From positions 2,807,501 through 2,871,500 of the forward strand of contig NZ_CP014796.1 in the NCBI RefSeq assembly GCF_001969385.1: 64,000 bases of DNA, read 5' to 3'. This DNA comes from Salipiger profundus. Its GTDB lineage: Bacteria > Pseudomonadota > Alphaproteobacteria > Rhodobacterales > Rhodobacteraceae. Under the pieces are notes generated by a model that saw nothing but the letters and a program-made list of their open reading frames with translations, was not told where the DNA came from and searched no databases. This document shows positions 53,871 through 63,609 of the stretch, piece by piece; the first letter of the stretch is position 1, and the number at the start of each line of letters is the position of its first letter. The position numbers were made by a program, and so were the translations under genes.

Positions 53871-56165
53871 TCAGGCAGCCCATCTCCAGTCCCGTATCTC
53901 CGGCAGGTCCTCGCCGGTCTCCTGCACGTGGGTCTCATGCCTTTGCAGGGCGTCTTCGCAGAGTTTCCCGAGAGACCGTGCATGACCGCCGGTCCAGCGG
54001 TCTGCGGCGAGCGCAAGGTGATAGCGGTCCAGCCCGTTCATTACCGTCATGTCGAAAGGCGTGGTGGTCGTTCCCTCTTCCTGGAAGCCGTGGACATGGA
54101 AGTTGTCGTGGTTGGGCCGGCGGTAGGTCAGGCGGTGGATCAGGCCAGGATAGCCGTGGAACGCGAAGACCACGGGGCAGTCCACGCCGAAGGTCGCCGT
54201 GAAGTCCGCGTCCGACAGGCCATGGCCATGCCGATCGGGGGATTGCAGTGCCATCAGGTCGAGAACGTTGACGACCCTGACACGAAGATCGGAATGGGCG
54301 CGGATCAGTTGCGCTGCGGCCGCCGCTTCCATCGTCGGAACGTCGCCCGCACAGGCCAGCACCACGTCCGGATCGGCATCGTCGTGCCCGGGCAGCGGCC
54401 CTGCGCCACGCGCGAGATGCGCGCTGGCGGCTTCAGCGTCGAACCACTGCGGCTCCGGCTGCTTTCCGGCGACGATCACGTTGATCCGATCGGTACTGCC
54501 AAGAGACTGCGCCGCAACGGCCAGCAGGGTGTTTGCATCGGGCGGCAGGTAGATACCGATCATGTCACCGGGCTTCTGCGACACGACGTCGAGGAAACCG
54601 GGATCCTGATGCGAGAAGCCGTTGTGATCCTGTCGCCATACATGGCTGGTCAGGAGATAGGTGAAAGACGGCACTTCCGGCCGCCAGTCGATGCGGCGGG
54701 TCGTGCGCAACCACTTTGCGTGCTGGTTGAACATCGAGTCCACGATATGGATGAACGCCTCGTAGCTCGTGAACAGCCCGTGGCGCCCGCTGAGGGTGTA
54801 TCCCTCCATCCAGCCCTGGCACAGGTGTTCACTCAGCACCTCGAGGACACGACCGTCGGCGGAGACATTCTCGTCGGCCTCGTGCACCTCTCCGGTCGCC
54901 CGTCGATCCGTTTCGTCGAAGACAGCGTCGAGCTTGTTGGATTCCGTCTCGTCCGGCCCGAAGAGCCGGAAGCGACCGGGATTGTCGCGGAAAACCTCGC
55001 GCAGCCAGCCACCCAGCTGACCCGTGGCGCTGGCCACGCTCGAGCCGGGCGAGGACACGTCGACCTCGTGCGCGCCGGTTTCCGGGAGGTCGAGCGGACG
55101 GGTCCGGCGCCCTTCGGCGACAGCGCTTGCCGTCATGCGACGGTCCGTTGCGGGGATGCCGGCCCGAAGCATCGTATTCGGCGCCCCCTCGTCGAAGAGT
55201 TCGTCGGGGCGGTAGCTCTTCATCCATGCTTCGAGCTGGCGAAGCCGGTCCGGATCTTCGCGCACACCCTTCAGCGGCACCTGGTGCGATCTGAAGGTGC
55301 CCTCGACAGGCTCGCCGCCCACGCTTTGCGGCCCGGTCCAGCCTTTGGGGCTGCGCAGGATGATGAGCGGCCATTGCGGTTCGAGCGGAACATTCTTCCT
55401 GATCTCGGCCAGTCGGTCGGCGGCCTCGTCAAGCGCCGCAGCCATCGCTTCATGCATGCGGGCAGGATCGTCACCGCTGACGAAGAGCGGTGCATAGCCC
55501 ATTGCGCCGAACCACGATTGCAGATCCTGATCGTGCATCCGCCCCAACACGGTCGGCCCCGCGATCTTCCATCCATTCAGATGAAGGATCGGCAGCACGG
55601 CCCCGTCACGATCTGGATTTACGAACTTTACCGACTGCCAGGATGCCGCCAGCGCGCCGGTCTCGGCCTCACCGTCACCGATCACGCAGGCCACCGTGAG
55701 TTCCGGGTTGTCGAATGCGGCCCCGTGGGCGTGGGAGAGGGAATAGCCCAGCTCGCCCCCTTCGTGCATCGAGCCGGGGGTCTCGGGGGCCGCGTGGCTT
55801 GGGATGCCCCCGGGAAAAGAGAACTGCCGGAAGAGCCGTTGCATACCGCGCTCAGACCAGTCGACATCCGGATAGCGCTCGGTATAGCTGCCCTCGAGCC
55901 AGGCATTCGCAACCGGAGCAGGGCCGCCGTGACCGGGTCCGGTGATCGTCAGCATCTCCAGATCCCGCTCGCGGATGAGCCGGTTCAGGTGGGCGTGAAT
56001 GAAGTTCAGACCGGGCGTGGTCCCCCAGTGCCCCAGCAGGCGCGGCTTGACATGCTCGGGGGCAAGCGGCTGCCGCAGCAGGGGGTTATCCATAAGGTAG
56101 ATCTGTCCGGCGGAAAGATAGTTGGCGGCGCGCCACCATGCATCCGTGGTTTCAAGTCCGGTCAT
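53871..56165 (-). CDS. xfp: phosphoketolase
   Basis: A 764-residue thiamine diphosphate enzyme that splits xylulose-5-phosphate (and often fructose-6-phosphate) with phosphate into acetyl-phosphate and an aldose phosphate. The start [37 protein letters not shown], and the ThDP-binding [14 protein letters not shown] with NGWKI are all family marks. [11 protein letters not shown] and the end are intact. The ATG at 56165 overlaps the acetate kinase stop, so the pair forms a direct route from sugar phosphate to acetate plus ATP. Confidence 0.95.
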   Translation of the reverse strand: MTGLETTDAWWRAANYLSAGQIYLMDNPLLRQPLAPEHVKPRLLGHWGTTPGLNFIHAHLNRLIRERDLEMLTITGPGHGGPAPVANAWLEGSYTERYPDVDWSERGMQRLFRQFSFPGGIPSHAAPETPGSMHEGGELGYSLSHAHGAAFDNPELTVACVIGDGEAETGALAASWQSVKFVNPDRDGAVLPILHLNGWKIAGPTVLGRMHDQDLQSWFGAMGYAPLFVSGDDPARMHEAMAAALDEAADRLAEIRKNVPLEPQWPLIILRSPKGWTGPQSVGGEPVEGTFRSHQVPLKGVREDPDRLRQLEAWMKSYRPDELFDEGAPNTMLRAGIPATDRRMTASAVAEGRRTRPLDLPETGAHEVDVSSPGSSVASATGQLGGWLREVFRDNPGRFRLFGPDETESNKLDAVFDETDRRATGEVHEADENVSADGRVLEVLSEHLCQGWMEGYTLSGRHGLFTSYEAFIHIVDSMFNQHAKWLRTTRRIDWRPEVPSFTYLLTSHVWRQDHNGFSHQDPGFLDVVSQKPGDMIGIYLPPDANTLLAVAAQSLGSTDRINVIVAGKQPEPQWFDAEAASAHLARGAGPLPGHDDADPDVVLACAGDVPTMEAAAAAQLIRAHSDLRVRVVNVLDLMALQSPDRHGHGLSDADFTATFGVDCPVVFAFHGYPGLIHRLTYRRPNHDNFHVHGFQEEGTTTTPFDMTVMNGLDRYHLALAADRWTGGHARSLGKLCEDALQRHETHVQETGEDLPEIRDWRWAA

Positions 56166-57325
56166 GGGCTTTCCTCTCTGGCATGCTCGGTTTCGATTGC
56201 CATCTGGGTTTCCTCGTCTACCGGCAGAACCCAGATGGGCACGGCGCTCTCCGAGGCGGAGATGCGGCTGCCCGTGTCGCTGACGCTTTGTTCGTCGATG
56301 ATCCGGTTGGCTTGCGGGTCCACCACGACACCTGACCAACGGAAAGCCTCGGCAACCCGTTCCCTGATCAGAGGCTGGCCGGCGCCCGCACCTCCGGTGA
56401 AGACAAGACCGTCCATGCCGCCAAGCCGCGCTGCCATGGCACCCACGTGGCGCACCAGGTCGGCACAGTACATGTCAACTGCCAAGGCAGCGTCGGGCGA
56501 TCCGTGGCCGATCAGGTCGCGCAGGTCATTGCTTATTCCCGACACTCCCTTGAGCCCGGAGTCCGACCAGAGCATGCGTTCAAGCTGATCGAGATCGTGA
56601 CCGTCGCGCAGCAGCCAGATCAGTGCCCCGGGGTCGATCGAGCCGGACCGTGTGGTCATCATCGGGCCGGCAAGGGGCGTCGCGCTCATTGTCGTATCGA
56701 TGCTTTCGCCCTCGTCTATGGCAGTGACCGATGATCCACCTCCAAGGTGCAGCACGACCATCCGGCGCAGTCCTTCTGCAGCGAGGCGGCGCGCCGCCGA
56801 GGCATGCGAGAGCCCGTGAAACCCGTAACGCCGCAACCGTCCGCCTCCGGCGCTTTCGGGGAGCGGCAGCCTGCGGGCCACCTCGGGGATGGTTTCGTGA
56901 AATGAGGTGTCGAAACACGCAAGCTGGCGGACGTCGGGGCGCTCGGCCGAGATCGCGGTCACCGGTGCCAGGTTCGCAGGCTGGTGCAGGGGTGCCAGGG
57001 GCGTGACCTCCTCCAGCCGCGCGACGATCTCGGGCGTGATCTCCACGGGGGCGCCGGAGATATTGCCGCCATGCACCACTCGGTGGACCACTGCCACCGG
57101 GGCATTCAGCCGGGTCTTGGCGATCTCCAGCAATCTCAGGGCCGTTCGTCCGTAGTCGTCCCCTTCGACCGGCATCGCTTCGTCGATGCCATCGACGTTC
57201 AGACAGTCCTCGACCGACGCATCATGCGACGCTCTGAAGGCAGGGGTTCTGCTCTGTCGGCCCGGAGGGTAGGCCGCAGCCTTGAGGCTTGATGAGCCGA
57301 CATTGAGGCACAGGCACGCTTGCAT
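56162..57325 (-). CDS. ackA: acetate kinase
   Basis: A 387-residue ASKHA kinase converting acetyl-phosphate and ADP to acetate and [15 protein letters not shown] is the phosphate-binding start, and [24 protein letters not shown] and [16 protein letters not shown] follow. [11 protein letters not shown] and [16 protein letters not shown] complete the site. It is the first gene of the ackA-xfp pair, with 4 bp overlap. Phosphotransacetylase is not present nearby, so acetyl-phosphate probably comes from phosphoketolase. Confidence 0.94.
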   Translation of the reverse strand: MQACLCLNVGSSSLKAAAYPPGRQSRTPAFRASHDASVEDCLNVDGIDEAMPVEGDDYGRTALRLLEIAKTRLNAPVAVVHRVVHGGNISGAPVEITPEIVARLEEVTPLAPLHQPANLAPVTAISAERPDVRQLACFDTSFHETIPEVARRLPLPESAGGGRLRRYGFHGLSHASAARRLAAEGLRRMVVLHLGGGSSVTAIDEGESIDTTMSATPLAGPMMTTRSGSIDPGALIWLLRDGHDLDQLERMLWSDSGLKGVSGISNDLRDLIGHGSPDAALAVDMYCADLVRHVGAMAARLGGMDGLVFTGGAGAGQPLIRERVAEAFRWSGVVVDPQANRIIDEQSVSDTGSRISASESAVPIWVLPVDEETQMAIETEHAREESP

Positions 57326-57633
57326 GATGTTACCACTCCTTCGGGGGCGCAGCGTCTGAAGGCGGCCTTGTCAACGGTGGCCGAACGCCTCTGCGAATGG
57401 GGTGGTCCGTGCGAATTCCCCCAACGGCACAGGACGTTGCTCATCGTCCATTTCGGATCAGCGCGACGCCTTGGATTTGTGGTGGCTCAACGCGCACAAC
57501 CTATAGGAGTTTCATTGCGCTCCGCGGAGCCCTTGCAGCCGCCCTGTTCCTCGCGGAAACGGCAGGGGCGGTAAGTGCCCCGGAACCCGCGAGGATGAGG
57601 GTCGATACCGGCAGAAAGGCGCCGGTGACGGGA
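57326..57633. other. intergenic region upstream of ackA; no gene seen
   Basis: This 308-bp stretch separates ackA from the second GH13 gene on the same strand and should hold the ackA promoter. No clear GGAAC-type site was found in it. A plus-strand frame near 57510-57620 has a hydrophobic stretch but no ribosome site and runs antisense into the GH13 gene, so it is not called. Confidence 0.4.
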
Positions 57634-59319
57634 TCACTTGAGGATCCAGGCAAAGCTTTCGTATGGCGCCAGCGTCAGCGCCGCCGGAACGTCTTCGCGC
57701 GGCTCGTGCGACCACGCGATGCAGTGGCCGGCACCCGTGAACTCCGCAGGCAGATCGCGAAGTTGTTCGCATCCCGAGAAGTTCGCGATCACGAAAAGCC
57801 GTTCGTCTCCGAGCCGCCGCTCGTAGGCAAGCACATCCGGGTCCTCGGGAAACACCTGCTCGGTGCGTCCGAATGCCACAAGTTCGCTTTCCCGTCGCAG
57901 AGCGATCAGCCGCCGGTAATGTGAGAACACGCTCTGCGGGTGGCCCTTGTCGCTCTCCACATTCACGGTCGTGTGGTTCGGGTTCACCTCGATCCAGGGC
58001 GTTCCCGAGGTGAAGCCGCCATGGGGCGCGGAAGACCACTGCATCGGGGTTCTGGAATGGTCTCGGCTGTTGCGGTTTGCGCCTTCGAGGAAAACCTCGG
58101 GCGGGACGCCCTGAACGATCTGCTCCTGGAAATGGTTCAGGGTCTCGAGGTCCCGATACTGGTCGATACGCTCGAACTGAGCGTTGGTCATGCCGATTTC
58201 CTCGCCTTGGTAGACAAACGGCGTTCCCTTGAGCAGATGCAGAACGGTTGCCAAGGTCCGTGCGGCGGCACGGCGGTGAGTGGTGTCATCGGCGTAAAAC
58301 GAGACCTGTCGCGGCAGGTCGTGGTTCGACAGGAACAGCGCGTTCCATCCGTCTTCCCGCGTCAGCTCCTGCCATGAAAAGAGCGCGTGCTTGAACGCCA
58401 CAAGGTCGAAGGGCTTGGGCGCGAACTTGCCGAGCTCGGGGTGCCAGCCTTCGCGGATGTGGCTGAACTCGAACACCATGTCGAGTTCCTGCCGGTCGCG
58501 CCCGCAATAGAGCAGGCCGGTCTCGATCGACACCGACCAGCTTTCACCGATGGTCAGGACGTCGCGTCCGGCAAGGACCTCGCGGTGCATCTCCTGCAGG
58601 AACGTGTGGAGATAGGGGCCTTCTTCGTAAAGACGTTCGTCCACATCCTTGCCGATCAGGCTGATGACATCCATGCGAAAGCCGGCGATGCCCCGGTCGA
58701 GCCACCAGCGCATCATGTCATATACTTCTTCGCGAAGCGCCGGATTTTGCCAGTTCAGGTCAGGCTGCGCGGGGCTGAAATAGTGGAAGTAATACTGTCC
58801 CACCTCCGGCACGTAGGTCCAGGCGGAGCCGCCGAAGGCCGCGGCGGTGGAATCGGGAGGGCCACCGTCCGCAGCCGGATCTCGCCAGATATAGTAGGCG
58901 TGTTCCGGCACTTCCCTCGACGCACGTGCCGCCTGGAACCATCCGTGCAACGCAGAGGAGTGATTGACCACGAGATCCATGACGATCCGGATGCCGCGCG
59001 CCTTCGCCTCGGCGATCAGCCGGTCCATATCCTCAAGCGTTCCGAACTCGTCGGCGATGTCCCGGTAGTCCGAGATGTCGTAGCCGTTGTCGACCATGGG
59101 AGAGGCGTAGACGGGCGACAGCCAGATGAAGCCGATCCCGAGATCGGCGAGGTGATCCAGCTTCGAGATGATGCCGGGGATATCGCCCATGCCGTCGCCG
59201 TTGCTGTCGGCAAAGCTGCGCGGGTAGATCTGGTAGCCCGTAGCGCGATGCCACCAGGGCTCGGCGGCCTCGGCTCCGGTCTCGATCATCGGAGGTGAAG
59301 CGGGTTCCATGTCGGGCAT
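57634..59319 (-). CDS. GH13 oligo-1,6-glucosidase/alpha-glucosidase-like protein
   Basis: A 561-residue cytoplasmic GH13 enzyme. WWHRATGYQIYPRSFADSNG and GDGMGDIPGI open the domain, and MDLVVNHSSALHGWF is region I. The nucleophile Asp is in GIAGFRMDVISLIGKD, the acid/base Glu in LTIGESWSVS and the third Asp in FLSNHDLPRQVSFY. The VNPNHTTVNVESDK region matches enzymes that cleave isomaltose, dextran oligomers or trehalose-6-phosphate. GGAAG lies before the ATG. With the other GH13 gene it would feed glucose into sugar-phosphate metabolism and phosphoketolase. Confidence 0.9.
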   Translation of the reverse strand: MPDMEPASPPMIETGAEAAEPWWHRATGYQIYPRSFADSNGDGMGDIPGIISKLDHLADLGIGFIWLSPVYASPMVDNGYDISDYRDIADEFGTLEDMDRLIAEAKARGIRIVMDLVVNHSSALHGWFQAARASREVPEHAYYIWRDPAADGGPPDSTAAAFGGSAWTYVPEVGQYYFHYFSPAQPDLNWQNPALREEVYDMMRWWLDRGIAGFRMDVISLIGKDVDERLYEEGPYLHTFLQEMHREVLAGRDVLTIGESWSVSIETGLLYCGRDRQELDMVFEFSHIREGWHPELGKFAPKPFDLVAFKHALFSWQELTREDGWNALFLSNHDLPRQVSFYADDTTHRRAAARTLATVLHLLKGTPFVYQGEEIGMTNAQFERIDQYRDLETLNHFQEQIVQGVPPEVFLEGANRNSRDHSRTPMQWSSAPHGGFTSGTPWIEVNPNHTTVNVESDKGHPQSVFSHYRRLIALRRESELVAFGRTEQVFPEDPDVLAYERRLGDERLFVIANFSGCEQLRDLPAEFTGAGHCIAWSHEPREDVPAALTLAPYESFAWILK

Positions 59320-59509
59320 GACGTGTCCTTCCGTCTTCCTGGTTGCGCGGGCGGCAGCCCGCCTGGCCTGAACAACGAGCCGCTACCGAGGTGGCTGACC
59401 CGTCCGGCCTTCGAAGCTCGCGGTCCCAAGCCTGCTTCCGGCCCGTTCTTCAGGTCAGCGCATCTATCGAGCAGGCATCAGCCACGGGACGCAAACTGTT
59501 CACAGTCCC

Positions 59510-59534
59510 AACGAAGGTATCGCGGCGTGGTTTC
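59510..59534 (-). promoter_or_regulatory. candidate EcfG-like promoter upstream of the second GH13 gene
   Basis: On the minus strand GAAAC (59534-59530), 16 bases, CGTT (59513-59510). One base differs from GGAAC; the spacing and CGTT are exact. It would give a leader of about 190 bases. Confidence 0.35.
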
Positions 59535-59580
59535 ATGGAAAGGGAACCGTGGTGGCGAAGCGCTCAGGCAGAAGCCCCTC

Positions 59581-60894
59581 TCAGGCTCGGAGCCCGGCCA
59601 CCACGGGCTGCCGCAGGACCACCGCCGCTGGGATGAGCGATAGCAGCAGGGTCGTGCTGACGAAACCGGCGAGGAAGTGGATTTCGGTCCAGCCAAGCGT
59701 GGCGTTCACGAGAATGTCGGTTCGTGAGGTGACCACGCGCGAAAGCAGCGCCGCGGCGCCGAGCCCGGTGCCGAGCCCGAGCACGGCGCCCGCCAGCAGC
59801 AGCGTGGCGCCGAAGGACCAGACCACGGCGAAGATGAAACGTGCCGGCGCCCCGAGCGCGCGCAGCAGCGCGATCTGCCGGCGGAACAGGCGAGACAGGA
59901 TGAACAGCCCGAGCAGCACGCTCGCGGCGACAAGGACCTGCGTCACCAGGGCCATCAGCGACATGGCCTGCCGGACGTCGCCCATCACGCGGAAAAGGGT
60001 CGACAGCACCGTGCCGGGGAAGAAGGCCATCGTCTCGGCATCGCGGGTGAACTCGGACCGCAGGGCGTAGTTGGCCCAGAGCTCCTCGGAATGGGTCACG
60101 ATCACCGGCGTGCCGGGGAAATAGGCCGGATCGAACGGCGGACCGATCTGCCCGGCGCGCTCCGGTGCGTGGCCATTGGCCAGCCCATGCACCTCCCAGA
60201 CCGTCTCGACCGGCACGAGAATGGCGCGGTCCCAGGGTGTGCCGGTTGGAGCCATCCGGCCGACCACGGTGAGTTCCGCATCGCCGTGGGCGTCGTGCTC
60301 GGCGGCGTCACCTTCCCCATGGGCGGGGGTGAAATGGTCTCCGGTTTCGAGCGGGACGAGCGCGCCGATAACCGCCTCCGCGCTGGTCTGCCACATCCGG
60401 CCCGTGATGCGGTCATCGGAGAGGTAGCGCAGGAACGCGGCGGTTGTGCCCACCAACGGAGCGGTGCCGTAGCTGTCGCCGAAGGCAAGCGGGGCGGCGA
60501 TCGAGACATCCTCGTGGTCCGCGATCTCGTCATACACCTCGCCCGAGAGCAGGGGCATGTCCGAGGGTTGCAGGTAGACGGCGGCGAACATCGCGGTCAG
60601 CTCGCTTCCAGGGGCGGCGACCACGAGATCGAACTTGTCGGCCGCCTGCGCGGTGCCGCGCCGCAGCCCGCGTTCCTGTGCCAGCAGGCCGATGCCCATG
60701 CCGACCGAAATGGCGATCAGCAGCACGAACATTGCCGCCGGCCAGCGGAACCGCCAGAGGATCGCGCGCACCAGCGGCCAGGGCGCATAGCCGCGCAGGG
60801 TCAGGAGGCCCACGACCAGCGCGGGCAGGAGCAGAAGCAGGGTCCGGAGGATGTCCTGCGCCAGCACGGGAAGCTCGGCCCAGAGCGCGCTCAT
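59581..60894 (-). CDS. ABC transporter permease, MacB/FtsX type
   Basis: A 437-residue inner-membrane protein. Two helices at the N-terminus (LLLLLPALVVGLLTLRG and AAMFVLLIAISVGMGIG) precede a large periplasmic domain (residues 85-290, with a His/Asp-rich stretch around HFTPAHGEGDAAEHDAHGD) and a C-terminal FtsX domain of three helices (SLMALVTQVLVAASVLLGLF and on). The family works as a mechanotransmitter, not a pore. The His-rich stretch could bind metal. It overlaps the ATPase gene by 4 bp. Confidence 0.85.
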   Translation of the reverse strand: MSALWAELPVLAQDILRTLLLLLPALVVGLLTLRGYAPWPLVRAILWRFRWPAAMFVLLIAISVGMGIGLLAQERGLRRGTAQAADKFDLVVAAPGSELTAMFAAVYLQPSDMPLLSGEVYDEIADHEDVSIAAPLAFGDSYGTAPLVGTTAAFLRYLSDDRITGRMWQTSAEAVIGALVPLETGDHFTPAHGEGDAAEHDAHGDAELTVVGRMAPTGTPWDRAILVPVETVWEVHGLANGHAPERAGQIGPPFDPAYFPGTPVIVTHSEELWANYALRSEFTRDAETMAFFPGTVLSTLFRVMGDVRQAMSLMALVTQVLVAASVLLGLFILSRLFRRQIALLRALGAPARFIFAVVWSFGATLLLAGAVLGLGTGLGAAALLSRVVTSRTDILVNATLGWTEIHFLAGFVSTTLLLSLIPAAVVLRQPVVAGLRA

Positions 60895-61571
60895 GCCGGC
60901 ACCTCGTCCGCGGAAAGCGCGCCGTCGGTCACCGTCAGGACCCGGTCCATGCGCGCGATCAGATGCATGTCGTGGCTGACCGCCACCAGCGTCGTGCCGG
61001 TCTCGCGGGTCATGGCGACGAGGTCCTCGATCAGCCGGTCGGCGGCAGCGCGGTCAAGGCTGGCGGTGGGTTCGTCCGCCAGCAGGATCGGGGCCTCGGC
61101 GGCCATGGCACGGGCTATGGCGACCCGCTGGCGCTCGCCGCCGGAAAAGCTCGCGACGCTGCGCGCCCCGGCGTCCAGCCCCAGCCGGGACAGCCGCTCG
61201 GCCGAGCGGGTGCGCAACGCCGCGCGCTCGGGGCGCTTGCGAAAGAGCGCCGTGACCGAGGCGTTGGCGAGCGCGTCGAGTTCCTCGAACAGCAGGAAAT
61301 CCTGGAAGATCATGCCGATCTGCCCGGCGCGAAAGCCGGCCCGGCGCTCGGGAGCGAGCGACAGGAGGTCCGTGTCGCCCCAGCGCACGCTGCCGCTGGC
61401 GCGTTCGAGCAGCCCGGCCAGCGCGTAGAGCAGCGTGGATTTCCCGGCCCCGGATGCGCCGCGCACGCCTATGAGCGCGCCGGCGGGCGCCTCCAGTGCG
61501 GGAACCGAGAGGAGGCGACGGTTGCGGTCGCTGGTCACCTCCAGCGCACGGACGGAAAGCGAGAGTCCCAT
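60891..61571 (-). CDS. ABC transporter ATP-binding protein (MacB/LolD type)
   Basis: A 226-residue ATPase. Walker A is GVRGASGAGKSTLL, the Q loop IGMIFQDFLLFEEL, the signature SFSGGERQRVAIARA, Walker B ILLADEPTASLD, and the His switch VAVSHDMH. The sequence type is that of MacB/LolD ATPases that pair with FtsX-like permeases; its partner is encoded directly downstream with an ATGA overlap. The ATG at 61571 is preferred, since longer frames run into the upstream gene. Confidence 0.92.
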   Translation of the reverse strand: MGLSLSVRALEVTSDRNRRLLSVPALEAPAGALIGVRGASGAGKSTLLYALAGLLERASGSVRWGDTDLLSLAPERRAGFRAGQIGMIFQDFLLFEELDALANASVTALFRKRPERAALRTRSAERLSRLGLDAGARSVASFSGGERQRVAIARAMAAEAPILLADEPTASLDRAAADRLIEDLVAMTRETGTTLVAVSHDMHLIARMDRVLTVTDGALSADEVPA

Positions 61572-61579
61572 GGTTGCGG

Positions 61580-62005
61580 TCAGCCGTAGCTTGCGTCGGT
61601 CAGCCGGACCATGCTGACGAACCCGGTGTCGGGGTCGCGGTAGGCGCCGGTCTCGAGCACGCCGGTGGTGGTGATCTTCACGTTGAACGGCGAGACGTCG
61701 ACGATCCGCTTGGTGTAGACGGCGAGGATGTCGTTGGGCCACTCGGCCTCGGACTCGCAGAAGGGGCAGACCGCCATCGGCATCTTGGTCAGCACGAAGA
61801 AGCGGCTTTCGGCCTTGAGCGGCGGCGCCATGAAGCCGTCGACGGAGATGCGCTGACCGACGAGCTTGGCGGCAAGCTCGGACAGTCCGGTGCCGCGACG
61901 CTCGTAGAGCTCGCGCAGGCGAAGCGTGTCGTCCGCCGCACGTCCGCGGCGCGCCAGCATCGGCGCGGCAAGTCCTGCGATCAGGAAGGTTCGTCTGGTC
62001 TGCAT
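61580..62005 (-). CDS. exported hypothetical protein of the ABC operon
   Basis: A 141-residue protein with a twin-Arg-like signal (TRRTFLIAGLAAPMLARRGRA). The mature part has VGQRISVDGFMAPPLKAESR, then FFVLTKMPMAVCPFCESEAEWPND with a CPFC pair that could bind metal or be redox active, and ends in a beta-rich block. It resembles the DUF3299-type exported proteins seen with MacB-like systems. It lies eight bases before the ATPase gene, and the three genes form an operon. Confidence 0.75.
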   Translation of the reverse strand: MQTRRTFLIAGLAAPMLARRGRAADDTLRLRELYERRGTGLSELAAKLVGQRISVDGFMAPPLKAESRFFVLTKMPMAVCPFCESEAEWPNDILAVYTKRIVDVSPFNVKITTTGVLETGAYRDPDTGFVSMVRLTDASYG

Positions 62006-62106
62006 GTCGGTCTCCCGGGTCTTCTGGAGCAGTCCGGGGCCGCCGCCCCGAACGGGGCAGGGGGCCCGCACCAACGGGGCCCCCTGCGTTGATCATTCAT
62101 GCGAGA

Positions 62107-63609
62107 TCACTTGGCGGTGACGGCGTGATGCATCACGTGGAAGATCACGTTCTGCTCGAGCGTGCTGTCGAAGAGGTGCGCCCAGGGCCCCTTGGCGTAG
62201 ACTGCGACGTCCTCGCCCGAGTGGCTTTCCGACGACTTGGGGACCAGTGCCTGCTGCACGTAGTCGAGGTCGGTCGCGTCATCCTGGGTGATCTCGGGGC
62301 GGCCCTCCGGGGCGGCATAGGTGCCGTCTTCCTGCTCGACGAGCACCGAGCCCGCGCCGTTCAGGTAGCCGACGATGGTGAAGGGCTTGCCGTCCGAGCC
62401 GAGCACCAGATCGTCCGAGTGCTTGTCGCCGCGCTGGGCGACGTCGTAGCACAGGCCCATGATGTCCGAGCCGCGGCCGCAGTAGCCGTTGAGCGCCAGC
62501 GCGTGCTCGTGGTCGGCGGTGACGATGATCAGCGTGTCCTCGTCATCGGTCAGCTCGTCGGCCATGGCCACGGCCTCGGCGTAGGCGACGCCGTCGCGCA
62601 CGACGCGGGCGGCGTTGCCGGCGTGGTTGGCGTGGTCGACGCGGCCGGCCTCGATCTCGAGGTAGTAGCCGTTCTCGTTCTGCGACAGGAACTCGATGGC
62701 CTTCTTCGTCATGTCGGCGAGCGAGGGCTCGTCGTCATCGGCGCGGTCGGCCTCGTATTCCATGTGGCTGTCGTTGAACAGCGCCAGCACCGGGGAGTCG
62801 TTGGTGAGCGCGTTGAAGGTCTCGGTGTTCCAGGCGTACTGGGCGCCAAGGCCGGTGGCGCGGTCGATCAGGTTCACGCCGTCGGCGCGACGGCCCGAGC
62901 CGCCCTCGTCGGTCTCGACGCCTTCGGGCACGAAGTGACGACGACCGCCGCCCATGGCGAAGTCAATCATGCCCGCTTCCATCTGGTCGATGAGCTGCGT
63001 CGCGATGTCGGTCTGGATGCCGTCGCACTCTTCCGGGACGCTGTCTTCCCAGTTGCGGTTGGCGGTCTTGGAGTAGACCGCGGCCGGCGTTGCGTGGGTG
63101 ACGCGCGCGGTCGAGACGAAGCCGACCGACTTGTCCATGCCGGTGACGATCTCGCCAAAGGTGGTCAGCTCGTTGCCATCAACGGTCGAGCAGTCGTCGT
63201 GGATCGCGTCGCCGCCGAGGTTGATGAGGTTGAAACGCTGCTTCACGCCGGTGTTCATCGCGCCCGCCGTCGGGGCCGAGTCCGGGGTCTGGGCGTTGAT
63301 GTTGTAGGTCTTGATGAGCGCCGACGACCAGTCGGGGGTCTCGTAGGGCAGCACGTTCTCTTCGCCCAGCATGCCTTTCTGCTGACCATCGAACAGGCGC
63401 GTGATGTAGTTGGTGCCGACGCCGTTGCCGTCCGCCACGAGAACGATGATGTTCTTGGCGGTGTTGGTGTTGGGCTGACGGTCGATCATGGCCTGAACGG
63501 CGCTCTGGCCATCGGTGAACCACTGGCTTTCGGCCTGCGGAAGATCTTGCGCGATGGCGCCGGTGGCAGCGAAGAGCGCCAGGGCCGAAACGGAAACGGT
63601 CGTCTTCAT
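62107..63609 (-). CDS. phoA: secreted alkaline phosphatase
   Basis: A 500-residue periplasmic phosphomonoesterase. A signal peptide (TTVSVSALALFAATGAIA) is followed by NIIVLVADGNGVG (first metal Asp), PDSAPTAGAMNTG with the Ser nucleophile, EAGRVDHANHAGN and VTADHEH, which supply the remaining metal ligands. It should release phosphate from organic phosphates when phosphate is scarce. A Pho box was looked for upstream; only a weak CTGTTAC half-site was found. The ATG at 63609 is set by the signal peptide. Confidence 0.93.
   Translation of the reverse strand: MKTTVSVSALALFAATGAIAQDLPQAESQWFTDGQSAVQAMIDRQPNTNTAKNIIVLVADGNGVGTNYITRLFDGQQKGMLGEENVLPYETPDWSSALIKTYNINAQTPDSAPTAGAMNTGVKQRFNLINLGGDAIHDDCSTVDGNELTTFGEIVTGMDKSVGFVSTARVTHATPAAVYSKTANRNWEDSVPEECDGIQTDIATQLIDQMEAGMIDFAMGGGRRHFVPEGVETDEGGSGRRADGVNLIDRATGLGAQYAWNTETFNALTNDSPVLALFNDSHMEYEADRADDDEPSLADMTKKAIEFLSQNENGYYLEIEAGRVDHANHAGNAARVVRDGVAYAEAVAMADELTDDEDTLIIVTADHEHALALNGYCGRGSDIMGLCYDVAQRGDKHSDDLVLGSDGKPFTIVGYLNGAGSVLVEQEDGTYAAPEGRPEITQDDATDLDYVQQALVPKSSESHSGEDVAVYAKGPWAHLFDSTLEQNVIFHVMHHAVTAK

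Noticed and set aside
52704..56588. Very long plus-strand open frame across P450 and phosphoketolase genes
   Set aside because: It is antisense to two clear enzymes, lacks any recognisable domain and has the skewed composition of a shadow frame. The same applies to similar long frames opposite pepF, valS, pepN and phoA.
57397..57924. Plus-strand gene with a signal-like stretch near 57510-57570
   Set aside because: It runs antisense into the end of the GH13 gene, lacks a ribosome site and shows no domain.
47346..59600. Attachment-site direct repeat of the tRNA-Ser 3' end
   Set aside because: I searched by eye for GGTTCGAATCC and the CCTGAGCCTCC end to about 59600 and saw no second copy; there is also no integrase gene.
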